DNA of 64,000 nucleotides, taken from Corynebacterium genitalium ATCC 33030. Lineage in GTDB: Bacteria > Actinomycetota > Actinomycetes > Mycobacteriales > Mycobacteriaceae. The translations under genes were made by a program, and so were the position numbers. Numbering within the stretch: the first letter of the stretch is position 1; each line of letters opens with the position of its first letter. Location of the stretch: NCBI RefSeq assembly GCF_000143825.1, contig NZ_CM000961.1, forward strand, positions 434,001-498,000, in the 5' to 3' direction. Under the pieces are notes generated by a model. The model saw only the letters and a list, made by a program, of their open reading frames with translations. It had not been told where the DNA came from and did no database searches. Shown here one piece after another: positions 37,484 through 45,939 of this stretch.

Positions 37484-38170
37484 ATGTGGCGCAAACAGAA
37501 CCACGAAGCAGCCTCAGCCGCGGCGATCCACCAACTCACGGCGTCGCGGCGCAGGATCGCAGAAGCGTACGAAATCGAGCGGCTGCGTATCGAGCGCGAC
37601 CTCCACGACGGCGCGCAACAGTACTTCGTTGCTGCCGCCATGAAACTCGGGGAGGCACGACTTGAGGTGGACTCGCCGCTGCTTGACGACGCCGCACGCG
37701 ACCTCACCGAAGGCCTTCAAGTACTGCGGCGCACCGTCCGCGGGATTCACCCGCGCGAGCTCACCGACCGTGGCCTTGTCGCAGCGATCGAAACGGCGGC
37801 TGCCCAATACGGCCCGCACGTCTCTGTGCGCGCCCCGCATGCCCTTCCGCGTATCGACGCCTCCGTCCTCGCCGCCGCCTACTTCTTCACCGCCGAGGCA
37901 CTGACCAACGCGGCGAAGTACGCGCCCGGCGCAGCTGTGGACGTGCTGATCACCAGCGACCGCACCCTCAACGTCGCAGTCACCGACAGCGGCGACGGTG
38001 GCGCCCATTTCCGCCCTGGCGGCGGGCTGGACGGGATGCGGGAACGGATCGCAGCTTTCGGCGGATCCGTCGAGCTCAACTCGCCGAGCGGCGGCCCCAC
38101 GACTGTCATCGCGCGGATCCCGCTGCTCCTCTTCCGCGGTGAAAGCGGGGTGGCGCAATGCGGATCGTGA
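37484..38170 (+). CDS. soluble NarL-type histidine kinase
   Basis: This 228-residue kinase belongs to the HisKA_3 group. The dimerisation helix is RRRIAEAYEIERLRIERDLHDGAQQYFVAAAMKL with the phospho-accepting His in RDLHDGAQQ, followed by a HATPase domain with N-box AEALTNAAKYA, G1 DSGDGG and G2 GGGLDGMRERI. There is no membrane segment or recognisable sensor domain, so the input must come through a partner, perhaps the adjacent FtsX-type transporter. TACTGT lies 7 nt before the ATG, suggesting a leaderless start. The stop overlaps the response regulator by 13 bp. Confidence 0.9.
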   Translation: MWRKQNHEAASAAAIHQLTASRRRIAEAYEIERLRIERDLHDGAQQYFVAAAMKLGEARLEVDSPLLDDAARDLTEGLQVLRRTVRGIHPRELTDRGLVAAIETAAAQYGPHVSVRAPHALPRIDASVLAAAYFFTAEALTNAAKYAPGAAVDVLITSDRTLNVAVTDSGDGGAHFRPGGGLDGMRERIAAFGGSVELNSPSGGPTTVIARIPLLLFRGESGVAQCGS

Positions 38171-38805
38171 TCGCGGATGACTCTGCGCTGCTGCGCGAAG
38201 GTGTCGCCGGGCTGCTCACCCGGCGCGGGCACGAGGTGGTCGGACAGGTCAGCGATGCGCCGTCGCTGGCAGGGGTCGTGGATGAGCAGCGCCCTGACCT
38301 CGTGATCACAGACGTGCGGATGCCGCCGGACATGCGTGACGACGGCCTGCGCGCCGCCCTCACCCTCCGCGAAACCTTCGGAGCCGTCAACGTGCTGGTG
38401 CTGTCTCAGTACGTCGCCGCGACGTACGCGCGCGAACTCTTCGCCGGCGGTGGCGGCGGCACCGGCTACCTGCTCAAAGACCGTGTGGCCGAGGTCAAGG
38501 ACTTCGTTGCCGCCTGTGAGACTGTCGCCGCAGGAGGAGTCGTGATCGACCCGGACGTCGCCGGCGCGCTCATGGCCGCGAGCTCGCGGTGGCTGACTAC
38601 CCTCACCCCGCGGGAGCGCGAGGTCCTCGAGCTCATGGCGGAGGGGTTGTCGAACGCAGAGATCGCCGGCAAGCTCTACCTCTCCGGTGCTGCGGTGGCG
38701 AAGCATGTCTCGTCGATCTTCGCCAAGCTGGGCTTGCACCCCGACACGGAGAACCGGCGCGTGCGCGCGATCTTGATGTACCTGTCGGAACGCGGCGTGG
38801 GCTAG
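38158..38805 (+). CDS. LuxR/NarL-family response regulator
   Basis: In this 215-residue protein the receiver domain has the acidic pair ADDS, phospho-acceptor Asp in LVITDVRMPP, conserved Ser/Thr in VLVLSQY and Lys in YLLKDRV. The output domain is a GerE/LuxR helix-turn-helix (LTPREREVLELMAEGLSNAEIAGKLYLSGAAVAKHVSSIFAKLGL). It is translated with the overlapping kinase and probably binds the palindrome at 37448-37467. Confidence 0.94.
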   Translation: MRIVIADDSALLREGVAGLLTRRGHEVVGQVSDAPSLAGVVDEQRPDLVITDVRMPPDMRDDGLRAALTLRETFGAVNVLVLSQYVAATYARELFAGGGGGTGYLLKDRVAEVKDFVAACETVAAGGVVIDPDVAGALMAASSRWLTTLTPREREVLELMAEGLSNAEIAGKLYLSGAAVAKHVSSIFAKLGLHPDTENRRVRAILMYLSERGVG

Positions 38806-38823
38806 TGGTGGGCTAGTCGTGAG

Positions 38824-39345
38824 CTAGTCCCGTCCCCAGTCTGCAAGATCGGTCCGCCGGCGGCGCAAACGGCGCTCCAGCACGTCGGGGCCCTGCCCGG
38901 AGACGATCTCATACTCATCGTCGGTGAGCAGCACCAGTTCCAGCAACAGAGTCATCTGCCCAGGCTCCGTGAATGTCGGTGTCCCCTGGTCGAACAGCTG
39001 GGGTTCGCGCAGGAGGCCGTGGTGGACGGTGAGGTCGGGATCGTCGATAAGCTGCGGCAACAGTTCCCCAGGCTGTGCGGGATTCGCGGCGTCACGCAGC
39101 GTGTTCCACGTCCCCGCGAGCGCCATCGCGCGCTGCTCTGGACTTCCTCCCCCGCACACCAGCTCGCACCGCACGGACGTGACCCCGTCGGAGTCGAGGG
39201 TCAGGCCCGTGTCCTCCGCGCTGAAACCCACCGTTGCGGCCAGCGGCATTGCCTGCGCCAGCGCGATCGGGAACCCGGCGAGTTCGCGCACTTCAATCGG
39301 GCCGACGACATTCGTCAGCCACTCAATGGTCTCTTCGGGTGCCAC
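38824..39345 (-). CDS. conserved hypothetical protein, possible SUFU-like domain
   Basis: This 173-residue acidic protein has no membrane segment. Its C-terminal half (PGQMTLLLELVLLTDDEYEIVSGQGPDVLERRLRRRRTDLADWGRD) resembles the end of suppressor-of-fused-type domains found in many actinobacteria (L-x-x-L-T-D-x-E-Y-E ... L-x-x-R-L). The GTG start overlaps the aspT stop by one base, so the gene is translated after aspT. The function is unknown and the domain assignment is tentative. Confidence 0.7.
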   Translation of the reverse strand: MAPEETIEWLTNVVGPIEVRELAGFPIALAQAMPLAATVGFSAEDTGLTLDSDGVTSVRCELVCGGGSPEQRAMALAGTWNTLRDAANPAQPGELLPQLIDDPDLTVHHGLLREPQLFDQGTPTFTEPGQMTLLLELVLLTDDEYEIVSGQGPDVLERRLRRRRTDLADWGRD

Positions 39346-40616
39346 TAGCGCTCGAGCTTCTCCAGAGCGGCGAGCAGGACGCAGGTGGCCACGCCGTCCA
39401 TGGCGGTGCGGACCTCATCCAGCGGAGGCAACGACGGCGCCAGGCGGATGTGGCGGTCATTGTCGTCCTTGCCGTGCGGGAAAGCGGAACCCGCCTTGGT
39501 CAAAGTGATGCCGGCTTCCTTGGCCAGCTCCCAGACGCGGGTGGCGGTGCCGTCGACGACGTCGAGGGAGATGAAGTAACCGCCCTCCGGCTCCGTCCAG
39601 CGCGCCACGTTGTACTCGCCGAGGCGGTTCCGGAGGGTCTCCAGCACAGCCTCGAACTTCGGGGCCAGCGACTGGGCGTGCTTGCGCATTACGTTGCGCA
39701 CGCCATCGGCGTCGCCGAAGAACTTCGCGTGGGCCAGCTGGTTGACCTTGTTCGGGCCGATTCCACGGATCCCCGCGATAGAGGCGTACCAGTCCAGGTT
39801 CTCTGTCGAAGAAGCGAAGAACGCGACACCGGCACCGGCGTGGGTGATCTTGGAGGTCGAGCTCATCACCCAGAAACGGTTCGGGTTGCCAGCCTCCTCG
39901 GCGATCGACAGCACATCGATGATCGGCGGGAACTCATCTTTGAACGTGTGCACGGCGTACGCGTTGTCCCACACAATGCGGAAGTCCGGCGCGGCTGTCT
40001 CCATCGTGGCGAGCTTGCGCGCAACCTCCTCCGACACAGTCGCACCCGTCGGGTTGGAGTACATCGGCACGACCCACACGCCCTTCACAGCCGGATCCTT
40101 TGCCAGCTCGGCAATCGCATCGGCATCAGGGCCGTCCTCCAGCATCGGCACGTTGACCATGTCGAAGCCGAACTTCTCCGTGATAGCGAAGTGACGGTCG
40201 TAGCCCGGCACCGGGCAGATCCACTTCACTGTCTCCTCTTCGCGCCACGGACGCTCCGAGTCATTGTTGCCGAAGGTGTAGGACCAGGAGATCAGGTCGA
40301 ACATGATGTTCAGCGACGATGAATCACCCGCGTACAGGTTCTCCGGGTTGACTCCGATGAGCTCGCCCCAGATCTCGCGAATGTCCGTGATGCCCTGCAG
40401 GTTGCCGTAATTGCGCACGTCCGTGCCCGACTTGTCGGTGTAGTTTTCGCGGCCCGGCAGCTCCAGCAGTTCGTTGGAGAAGTCCAGTTGCTCCGACGAC
40501 GGCTTACCGCGCGTCAAGTCCAAGTTGAGGTTACGGGCCTTGAGCGCCTCGTACTCGCCGCGCACCTGCTGCGCGAGCTCGTCGCGAGCTGCCTGATCAA
40601 GATCCAGAAGGGACAT
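39345..40616 (-). CDS. aspT: aspartate aminotransferase (class I, corynebacterial type)
   Basis: This 423-residue PLP enzyme transfers the amino group between aspartate/glutamate and 2-oxo acids. The PLP Lys lies in VMSSTSKITHAGAGVAFFASS, with the substrate/PLP motifs VVPMYSNPTGATVSEEVAR, RIVWDNAYAVHTF and a C-terminal FPHGKDDNDRHIRLAPSLPP carrying the carboxylate-binding Arg. It belongs to the compact aspartate aminotransferase group seen in corynebacteria and mycobacteria. Its position next to dnaX and the SRP RNA matches C. glutamicum aspT. Confidence 0.92.
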   Translation of the reverse strand: MSLLDLDQAARDELAQQVRGEYEALKARNLNLDLTRGKPSSEQLDFSNELLELPGRENYTDKSGTDVRNYGNLQGITDIREIWGELIGVNPENLYAGDSSSLNIMFDLISWSYTFGNNDSERPWREEETVKWICPVPGYDRHFAITEKFGFDMVNVPMLEDGPDADAIAELAKDPAVKGVWVVPMYSNPTGATVSEEVARKLATMETAAPDFRIVWDNAYAVHTFKDEFPPIIDVLSIAEEAGNPNRFWVMSSTSKITHAGAGVAFFASSTENLDWYASIAGIRGIGPNKVNQLAHAKFFGDADGVRNVMRKHAQSLAPKFEAVLETLRNRLGEYNVARWTEPEGGYFISLDVVDGTATRVWELAKEAGITLTKAGSAFPHGKDDNDRHIRLAPSLPPLDEVRTAMDGVATCVLLAALEKLER

Positions 40617-40740
40617 TGGCGATCACATCCTTTGCGTTCGGCTAAACGGGGAATGGGTAAGTTTAATTTGCCACGTCCAGCGTACCCGCGATCAGCGGAC
40701 GGACACCGCCCCCGAGCGTGTACGCGCAAAATAAAGGGAC

Positions 40741-40818
40741 CTCACGCACCTGCCAGAGCTCGCTGACCCTTGCTGCGTTCCCGCCCTGGGGGAGTTCACA
40801 AGATAAGCACCGCGTGAG
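40741..40818 (-). ncRNA. ffs: signal recognition particle RNA, small (4.5S) type
   Basis: The minus strand contains the invariant SRP hairpin core, including CCCCCAGGGCGGGAACGCAG followed by CAAGGGTCA. Outer arms CTCACGC (40818-40812) and GCGTGAG (40747-40741) close the rod. A T-rich stretch (CCCTTTATTTTG) follows the 3' end. The RNA pairs with Ffh for membrane-protein targeting. Exact ends are estimated from the pairing. Confidence 0.88.
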
Positions 40819-40902
40819 ATCCTGCGCACCAGCTTATCGTTTCGGGCAAGCCGATTCAAAAACCACGCCTACCTGCACCCAACCCGGTTCCGCCCGGGGA
40901 TT

Positions 40903-40930
40903 TTGTACACCGTCTCCAATCGGTTAAAGT
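40903..40930 (+). promoter_or_regulatory. promoter of tRNA-Ser(GGA)
   Basis: TTGTAC (40903-40908) and TAAAGT (40925-40930) are spaced 16 bp apart, about 50 bp before the tRNA. Confidence 0.55.
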
Positions 40931-40931
40931 G

Positions 40932-40973
40932 GTTGCTCGACGCTGTTCACCGCCTTGCGGTGAGCAGAGCAAC
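40932..40973. repeat. stable hairpin just before tRNA-Ser(GGA)
   Basis: GTTGCTC/GAGCAAC and TGTTCACCGC/GCGGTGAGCA stack with a one-sided 5-nt bulge and a tight loop. It starts right after the -10 element, so it could be an operator or part of the pre-tRNA 5' leader. Confidence 0.55.
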
Positions 40974-40979
40974 GTCGCT

Positions 40980-41068
40980 GGAGGATTCGACTAGCGGCCT
41001 ATGTCACACGCCTGGAACGCGTGCGGGTTTCACGACCCTCGTGGGTTCAAATCCCACATCCTCCGCCA
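40980..41068 (+). tRNA. tRNA-Ser (anticodon GGA)
   Basis: An 89-nt class II tRNA has acceptor GGAGGAT/ATCCTCC, anticodon stem CACGC/GCGTG around loop CTGGAAC (anticodon GGA), a long variable arm, T arm GTGGGTTCAAATCCCAC and an encoded CCA. Confidence 0.95.
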
Positions 41069-41072
41069 CACG

Positions 41073-41108
41073 AAATGCCCTGCCTGCATTGTTCAGGGCA
41101 GGGCATTT
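41073..41108 (+). terminator. intrinsic terminator after tRNA-Ser(GGA)
   Basis: AAATGCCCTGCC and GGCAGGGCATTT pair perfectly over 12 bp and end in TTTT. Confidence 0.9.
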
Positions 41109-41182
41109 TGCTTATCGACGCCCCCGCTGCCCCCAGCTTTAAACTGACAACCTATGTCCATCAGTGCGCAGGCGGCGTTGGC

Positions 41183-41680
41183 GTGATCGCCGTAGTCATA
41201 ACGGTGGTTGCCGTCGGGGGCCTTGTCATTGTCGCTGATGCGACGAGCGCCCACTCCGCAATCTTCGTCCTCATGGTGACTCTCACGGGATTCGGATGGG
41301 CGCCGTTCGTCGGCAATTCGCTAGAGCGCTATATCCCGCACTCCCTGTGGGATCGAATGTCCATGTCACACGAAACCTCTCGTCGATGGGGAGTCTCGCA
41401 GTTCAATTCTCTCCTATCGCGGATCGGCTGGAACAAGCTCATCTTCGCTATGCGGGAGGATAGCGCGACCGGAGAGGGAGACCGCTGGGACCCACGACAC
41501 ATGAAGTCGGCCGCTGCTGGCCATGGGTGGGGGTTCCTGCTTCATGCCGCGACCGCAATCTGGGCTGGCGCGTCCGGAGGGTGGGTGGCTTTGATAGTCC
41601 TTCTGCTGGCCGGGGTTGTCCTCCACTTCTACCCGGTTCTGCTGCAGATTCGTGTGCTGACCCGCTTGCGTGAACGCTAG
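41183..41680 (+). CDS. small integral membrane protein
   Basis: This protein of about 165 residues has three to four hydrophobic helices: IAVVITVVAVGGLVIVA, AIFVLMVTLTGFGWAPF, and a C-terminal pair ending ALIVLLLAGVVLHFYPVLLQIRVLTRLRER. The last motif (a-h-x-Y-P-x-x-L-Q-x-R-x-x-R-x-R) recalls the end of the glycosyl-4,4'-diaponeurosporenoate acyltransferase (CrtO-like) family, but the match is weak. The start is uncertain. GTG 41183 begins the first helix, and the reading frame upstream crosses the tRNA and its terminator. Function is unassigned. Confidence 0.6.
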   Translation: MIAVVITVVAVGGLVIVADATSAHSAIFVLMVTLTGFGWAPFVGNSLERYIPHSLWDRMSMSHETSRRWGVSQFNSLLSRIGWNKLIFAMREDSATGEGDRWDPRHMKSAAAGHGWGFLLHAATAIWAGASGGWVALIVLLLAGVVLHFYPVLLQIRVLTRLRER

Positions 41681-41698
41681 TCCTGCACCCCTAAGGGT

Positions 41699-42421
41699 TT
41701 AGCGCTCCTCGTCGACTTCCTCTTCTGTTTCGGGAGTGACAGTGCCCGGGTTATCCTGGCCGATGTCACCGCGCCTCTTGGCGGGCACCCATTCCTCGCT
41801 GATCTTCCGGAAGAAGTCCTTCTCTTTCTTTTCAGAATCGGCGATGTTGTCGAGGACTTCCTGGATGCGGCCGGCAGGGACGACAGTGACACCGTCGTTG
41901 TCGGCGATGATGAGGTCCCCGCCTTTGACCACCGTGCCAGCGCAGGCGACCGGGTAGCCCACCTCCGCCGGGCCGAAACGAGTCGGACCCATCGGCGTCG
42001 TACCGGTGGCGAAGACCTGCAGGCCGTACTCTTCCAGATCGTTCACATCGCGGACAGGTCCGTCGACGACGCAGCCGAGCACGCCCGCTTCCACCATCAT
42101 GCGGGCGATCTGGCCGCCGATGATGGCCGATCCGTCAGCTCCGCGGGCGTTGATGACGAAGATGTCGCCCTCTTGCGCGTCGTCAAGCGCGCGCCACACG
42201 CCGAGATTGTCACCAGGGGTGCAGTTGATCGGGAATGCGTTGCCGATGGCGCTGCCTTCGCCGGTGATGCGGCGGATCCGGCCCGCCATCGTGGTCAGGT
42301 GGCCGAGAGTGTCACCCACGACGGCGGCTTCGGCATCGTGGAGGCGGTTCAGGGTGGACAGGTCGTAGCGCTTCCAAGGGTCATTGACACGGACGTTGGA
42401 CAGATCAGCATCGAAGAGCAT
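41699..42421 (-). CDS. RraA-like / aldolase-family protein
   Basis: This protein of about 240 residues has the RraA/DlpA fold: GNAFPINCTPGDNLGVWRALDDAQEGDIFVINARG, GGQIARMMVEAGVLGCVVDGPVRDVNDLEEYGLQVFATGTTPMGPT, and VVKGGDLIIADNDGVTVVP. The R-D pair in DGPVRD is the catalytic/metal-water pair of the related 4-hydroxy-4-methyl-2-oxoglutarate aldolases, so an oxaloacetate-decarboxylase or aldolase activity is possible. The C-terminus has an extra charged tail. ATG 42421 is preferred to an upstream in-frame codon that lacks a ribosome site. It lies downstream of the surface-protein gene. Confidence 0.82.
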   Translation of the reverse strand: MLFDADLSNVRVNDPWKRYDLSTLNRLHDAEAAVVGDTLGHLTTMAGRIRRITGEGSAIGNAFPINCTPGDNLGVWRALDDAQEGDIFVINARGADGSAIIGGQIARMMVEAGVLGCVVDGPVRDVNDLEEYGLQVFATGTTPMGPTRFGPAEVGYPVACAGTVVKGGDLIIADNDGVTVVPAGRIQEVLDNIADSEKKEKDFFRKISEEWVPAKRRGDIGQDNPGTVTPETEEEVDEER

Positions 42422-42483
42422 GCGCCCCACTGTATGCACAACTGCCACGGTGGGGAGAGCCCCATAATTGGGCTTTCGCCAGG

Positions 42484-42520
42484 TCAGTCACGCCAGACGA
42501 ACGGTTCGCGCGGCAGCGCT
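42484..42520 (-). repeat. remnant copy of the gluQ 3' end
   Basis: The 37 bases match the gluQ 3' end (45940-45976) at 33 positions and read [15 protein letters not shown] on the minus strand, against [15 protein letters not shown] in gluQ. The stop codon of the surface-protein gene overlaps the edge of this copy. Confidence 0.8.
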
Positions 42521-45500
42521 AGATGAGAAGCCGTCTCCTGGCACCCTGAGAGTCATTAATCACGGACATACTTCCCAGAGCCAGCAACAAGAGCCCAAAT
42601 GCGCCTAAACGGTGCACACCGGGACCGCCAGTTTTCGGTAGTTGTGGCTGCTCAACATTGACAACTGTCAGAGCAACACCATCCACGCCACCCGCATCTC
42701 GGACCTTTTGAGCTTTCGGATCATCTGGGGGAAGCGCCACTCCGACGCTCGTCGGTTGACTCAATAGCTGGAGTTGGGAGCGACCATCCTGCCCGCGGGT
42801 GATCATGAACTCAATCGGTTGCGCAAGCCGAAGGTAGCCCGGAGGCGCTTGCGTCTCTACCAAAAGGTACGGTTTGTCGAATTCCAGGCCACTGACCGAG
42901 TAGCCGCTCGCCGGGTTAGGGACGATGTCTGAAACCTTCGCGCCCAGTCCATCGGCAGCATTCTCGTCCTTTTCATGAAGCGCGAACTTAGCTCCATCGA
43001 GCAGCTCCAAGTTGTCGCGTCCGTCATTATCGGCCATCTTGAACAGCGCCAACGAGGTTTTCTCTGCCCCAGTAGAGTTGCTGAACCTACACGTCACGGC
43101 CTGCAGGCCGGGGTTTGAAGGAATCGTCAGCCTACTCTCGATGTCAGACCTATCAGTCAGGTCTGACAGTGCTTCCGTCGGAACCACTGTCCCGTTCGCG
43201 GACCACGCATGGCCTTCAACACATTTGAGCGCGGACGAATACTGCTCAGTGTGCTCCTTGGCTAGCTTCTCGCCGTCTCCATCGCGGAACCCCTCAAAGA
43301 TCCCGTACGTTTCACCACGTTTGACATAGCTAAAAGCAACCTGGTCCTGCAGCCCGGTCTCAGGCGTTGATGCCGTAACGGCCCCCTCCAAATAGGTGCG
43401 CCTATTCGTCAGCGATGACGGGTCTCGATAGGCCCCCAGTTGGAATTGGTCATCGTCTTCGACACGATCGCCCGTGACCTCTTTTTCGATCCGTAGAATC
43501 AATTCATTAACCGGGCCCGAATCGTAAATCGAGGTGGCTCCCCACAGAGATTGGTTCGGTTTAAATATTCCGTACGGAGTGCTTTCAACCGTTGCTTTTA
43601 ATTCATCACCCTCAAGGTCGTATCCACCCTCTCCATCCGAGACAAAGTGAGACCACACAAGACCGGAGTTGGCAACGCGATCGTGAGTTCCCTCCGTTTG
43701 CGTCGAAAGAATGTACTCACCAAAGCGGCCCATGCCATAAGTTGGGCGGGGAAGGTTTCCTATAATTTCTCCTTCCTTGCTACGCCCCGCATCCGGGTTA
43801 CCTGGCTCCAAAGCCGGCCAGCGGACAATAACGGACTCAGATCTGGAAAATCCCGAGTCAGTAGTGCCGGCTCCAAACAGGCTTCCGTCTGACCCCACGA
43901 AGAAGTCACCTGCAGACGAAACTTCTTTTCTTCCGATATTTGGCCATCGTTGTTCCATTTCTTTAATGTCTGCGCCAAGCTCGCATGCAGAATTCAAAGC
44001 TGGATCTTTCACACACGACGGATCGAGCTTCCAAATGGGACTGTATCCCTTAGTTGTCTTCGGTGTAGAGAAGAGTAGCTTGCCATCGTAGTCAAAGGTC
44101 AAAGAATTGAGCTGCCCACCATCTGTCAAAGCGCTACCGGCCGCAGATGCTCCCAGGTTGAACGAACCTCGGCCTACGTGAGCACCGGTACGAGCATCGT
44201 ATTTATCCATGACGAAACCGTTAGAGTTCGTAGATTGACCCACAAACTGGACGGCGTAAAGGTATTTGCCGTCCTTAGTCACCGCGATATCGCCGTACCC
44301 GAGTTTGGCGGGAAACTGCCGACCGATCCTTATCGACCCTAAATCCGGGGAAATGTCGTACCTAGTGAACTGGGACGCAGTATTCACCCAATAGGTATGT
44401 TCTGTCGGGGTTCCGGAGAGCCCAGAATCAGGCTCGACCTCATACCCTTCGCGTGTGAGTTTGTAACGAACCGTGAGGGTGTCGCCGTTCTTAATCGTTG
44501 GCCTGTTACTGGAGATTAAGAAGTGAGTGGAAGACCAAACATCGAGAGGTGCGCCCGCTCCCTTTTCGTCCACTGAGTGCTCGACCAACTTCCTGAGCCC
44601 CCGTTCCTGCGCAGTCAGCGAATTCTCCGGGTTCGTGTCCTTACTGTCGTTGAGCCACAGATATTCCAACCCCTCGAGCTTGGCCCCTTGTTCGAGAATG
44701 AACCAGCCGCGAGGGTTGAATCGAAGCTCGTTGAACGGCCCACCCTGGGGGCTCATGCCGTCTACTTGGAACGTGAAACGAATCGTCGCTACTTTTCCGT
44801 CATCTTCTTCCGGCACGATTTCTGTCAGCTGGAAGGTCGGATTTTTACCGAGGGAAAAGTTACTCCCACCACCCTTGTACTCCTGAATCTTCCATATATC
44901 CGCTTGCGGATCGTCTGCCGCTGCATACTGTTGGCTTCGGAAGAGCTCTGGGGAGATGGAAAGCTCGCTGTCGAGAGCCTCATCAGCCGTTTCCAGGCGC
45001 CACGACTGCCCGCTGAGGACACTTCCTGCATCCACCTCGACATCCACTTCAACCAGGTTCGTGTCGGTCACGTGAGTTGGGCGTTGAAGGCTAATGATTT
45101 GCCTATCCTGATCATCAACGCCTTCTGATACCTCAACTTCATCCGAGTTGAAACGCGCCTCTACCGCGTTCACTTGGGCTCCGGCATCTTGGCGGACGAG
45201 CCTGATGTATTCATCTTGACCCAGCTCGGCGGAAGACACCTTACTAGCGAGTGTGTACAGAAGTTTCCCCTCGGCATTGGATCCCTTGGGAATCGAGATG
45301 ACATCACCAAAGCGCGCCGAGTTCAACGAATCAATGGTTTGATCTCCGGCACTCGGCGTTCGGTCGTCGGGCGCATCGCTCCCAGCCGCAGTCCCGCCAC
45401 CGTTATCTCCCATTCCGTCAGCCGGCATATCCAAGGGAGTTTCTCCCGCATCGGAAACAGATGCTTCGTCCGAGGCCGACTCGGTTGCGGTTTGGGAGAC

Positions 45501-45593
45501 CGCAACCGGCGCAACACTACCGATAAGCAGGGCACCGACAACCGAAACTGAACATAGTAACCCCCGTACACGAGTATGTGAACGTTTGGTCAT
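42519..45593 (-). CDS. LPXTG cell-wall-anchored surface protein with SpaA-type domain
   Basis: This protein of about 1024 residues has a signal peptide (MTKRSHTRVRGLLCSVSVVGALLIGSVAPVAVSQ), a Ser/Asp/Gly-rich linker, a large extracellular region, and near the C-terminus a CnaB/SpaA-type fold with the E-box LVETQAPPGY. It ends LPKTGG (from residue 985), a hydrophobic segment and a basic tail ARRRLLI, the sortase sorting signal. AAAGGAGC precedes ATG 45593. It resembles pilin tip or adhesin proteins. No sortase or other pilin gene is in this window, so a housekeeping sortase probably anchors it. Base composition is lower in G+C than the flanks, and gluQ-end repeats flank it. Confidence 0.9.
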   Translation of the reverse strand: MTKRSHTRVRGLLCSVSVVGALLIGSVAPVAVSQTATESASDEASVSDAGETPLDMPADGMGDNGGGTAAGSDAPDDRTPSAGDQTIDSLNSARFGDVISIPKGSNAEGKLLYTLASKVSSAELGQDEYIRLVRQDAGAQVNAVEARFNSDEVEVSEGVDDQDRQIISLQRPTHVTDTNLVEVDVEVDAGSVLSGQSWRLETADEALDSELSISPELFRSQQYAAADDPQADIWKIQEYKGGGSNFSLGKNPTFQLTEIVPEEDDGKVATIRFTFQVDGMSPQGGPFNELRFNPRGWFILEQGAKLEGLEYLWLNDSKDTNPENSLTAQERGLRKLVEHSVDEKGAGAPLDVWSSTHFLISSNRPTIKNGDTLTVRYKLTREGYEVEPDSGLSGTPTEHTYWVNTASQFTRYDISPDLGSIRIGRQFPAKLGYGDIAVTKDGKYLYAVQFVGQSTNSNGFVMDKYDARTGAHVGRGSFNLGASAAGSALTDGGQLNSLTFDYDGKLLFSTPKTTKGYSPIWKLDPSCVKDPALNSACELGADIKEMEQRWPNIGRKEVSSAGDFFVGSDGSLFGAGTTDSGFSRSESVIVRWPALEPGNPDAGRSKEGEIIGNLPRPTYGMGRFGEYILSTQTEGTHDRVANSGLVWSHFVSDGEGGYDLEGDELKATVESTPYGIFKPNQSLWGATSIYDSGPVNELILRIEKEVTGDRVEDDDQFQLGAYRDPSSLTNRRTYLEGAVTASTPETGLQDQVAFSYVKRGETYGIFEGFRDGDGEKLAKEHTEQYSSALKCVEGHAWSANGTVVPTEALSDLTDRSDIESRLTIPSNPGLQAVTCRFSNSTGAEKTSLALFKMADNDGRDNLELLDGAKFALHEKDENAADGLGAKVSDIVPNPASGYSVSGLEFDKPYLLVETQAPPGYLRLAQPIEFMITRGQDGRSQLQLLSQPTSVGVALPPDDPKAQKVRDAGGVDGVALTVVNVEQPQLPKTGGPGVHRLGAFGLLLLALGSMSVINDSQGARRRLLI

Positions 45594-45939
45594 AGTCCTA
45601 GCTCCTTTAGTTTTCGGCATCTGGCCGCTCCTAAAAATGTCGGCTGCAGGTCCGGGTGGACAGTATCGTTTAGGCAGGGAAACCTCTTTTGCGATCTCTC
45701 TGAGGGTGGTAATCGTGGTCGAAGCTAACCCACCCCTTGCAGCATGTCAATTCCCTGTGATACCCCTCACCACCAGCGTAAAGAAGACTTAAGAATGGAC
45801 TTAATTCCCGTTATTTTAGCGCTTTACGTTCGATTGAAACCCCCTAGCATTCTTCGGAGTCGCTTCTCACAATGGCGGTTAATGCCCCCGTAGGAATAAG
45901 CGAGCAAAAGTATTCAAGCGCGCTGTCTCGGTGCTGTTC
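45594..45939. other. intergenic region upstream of the surface-protein gene
   Basis: These 346 bp are A+T-rich and hold no ORF I would call. On the minus strand the sequence TTAAGTC occurs twice (within 45785-45805), near A+T-rich stretches that could form the surface-protein promoter. I cannot identify a defined operator or terminator for gluQ here. Confidence 0.5.
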
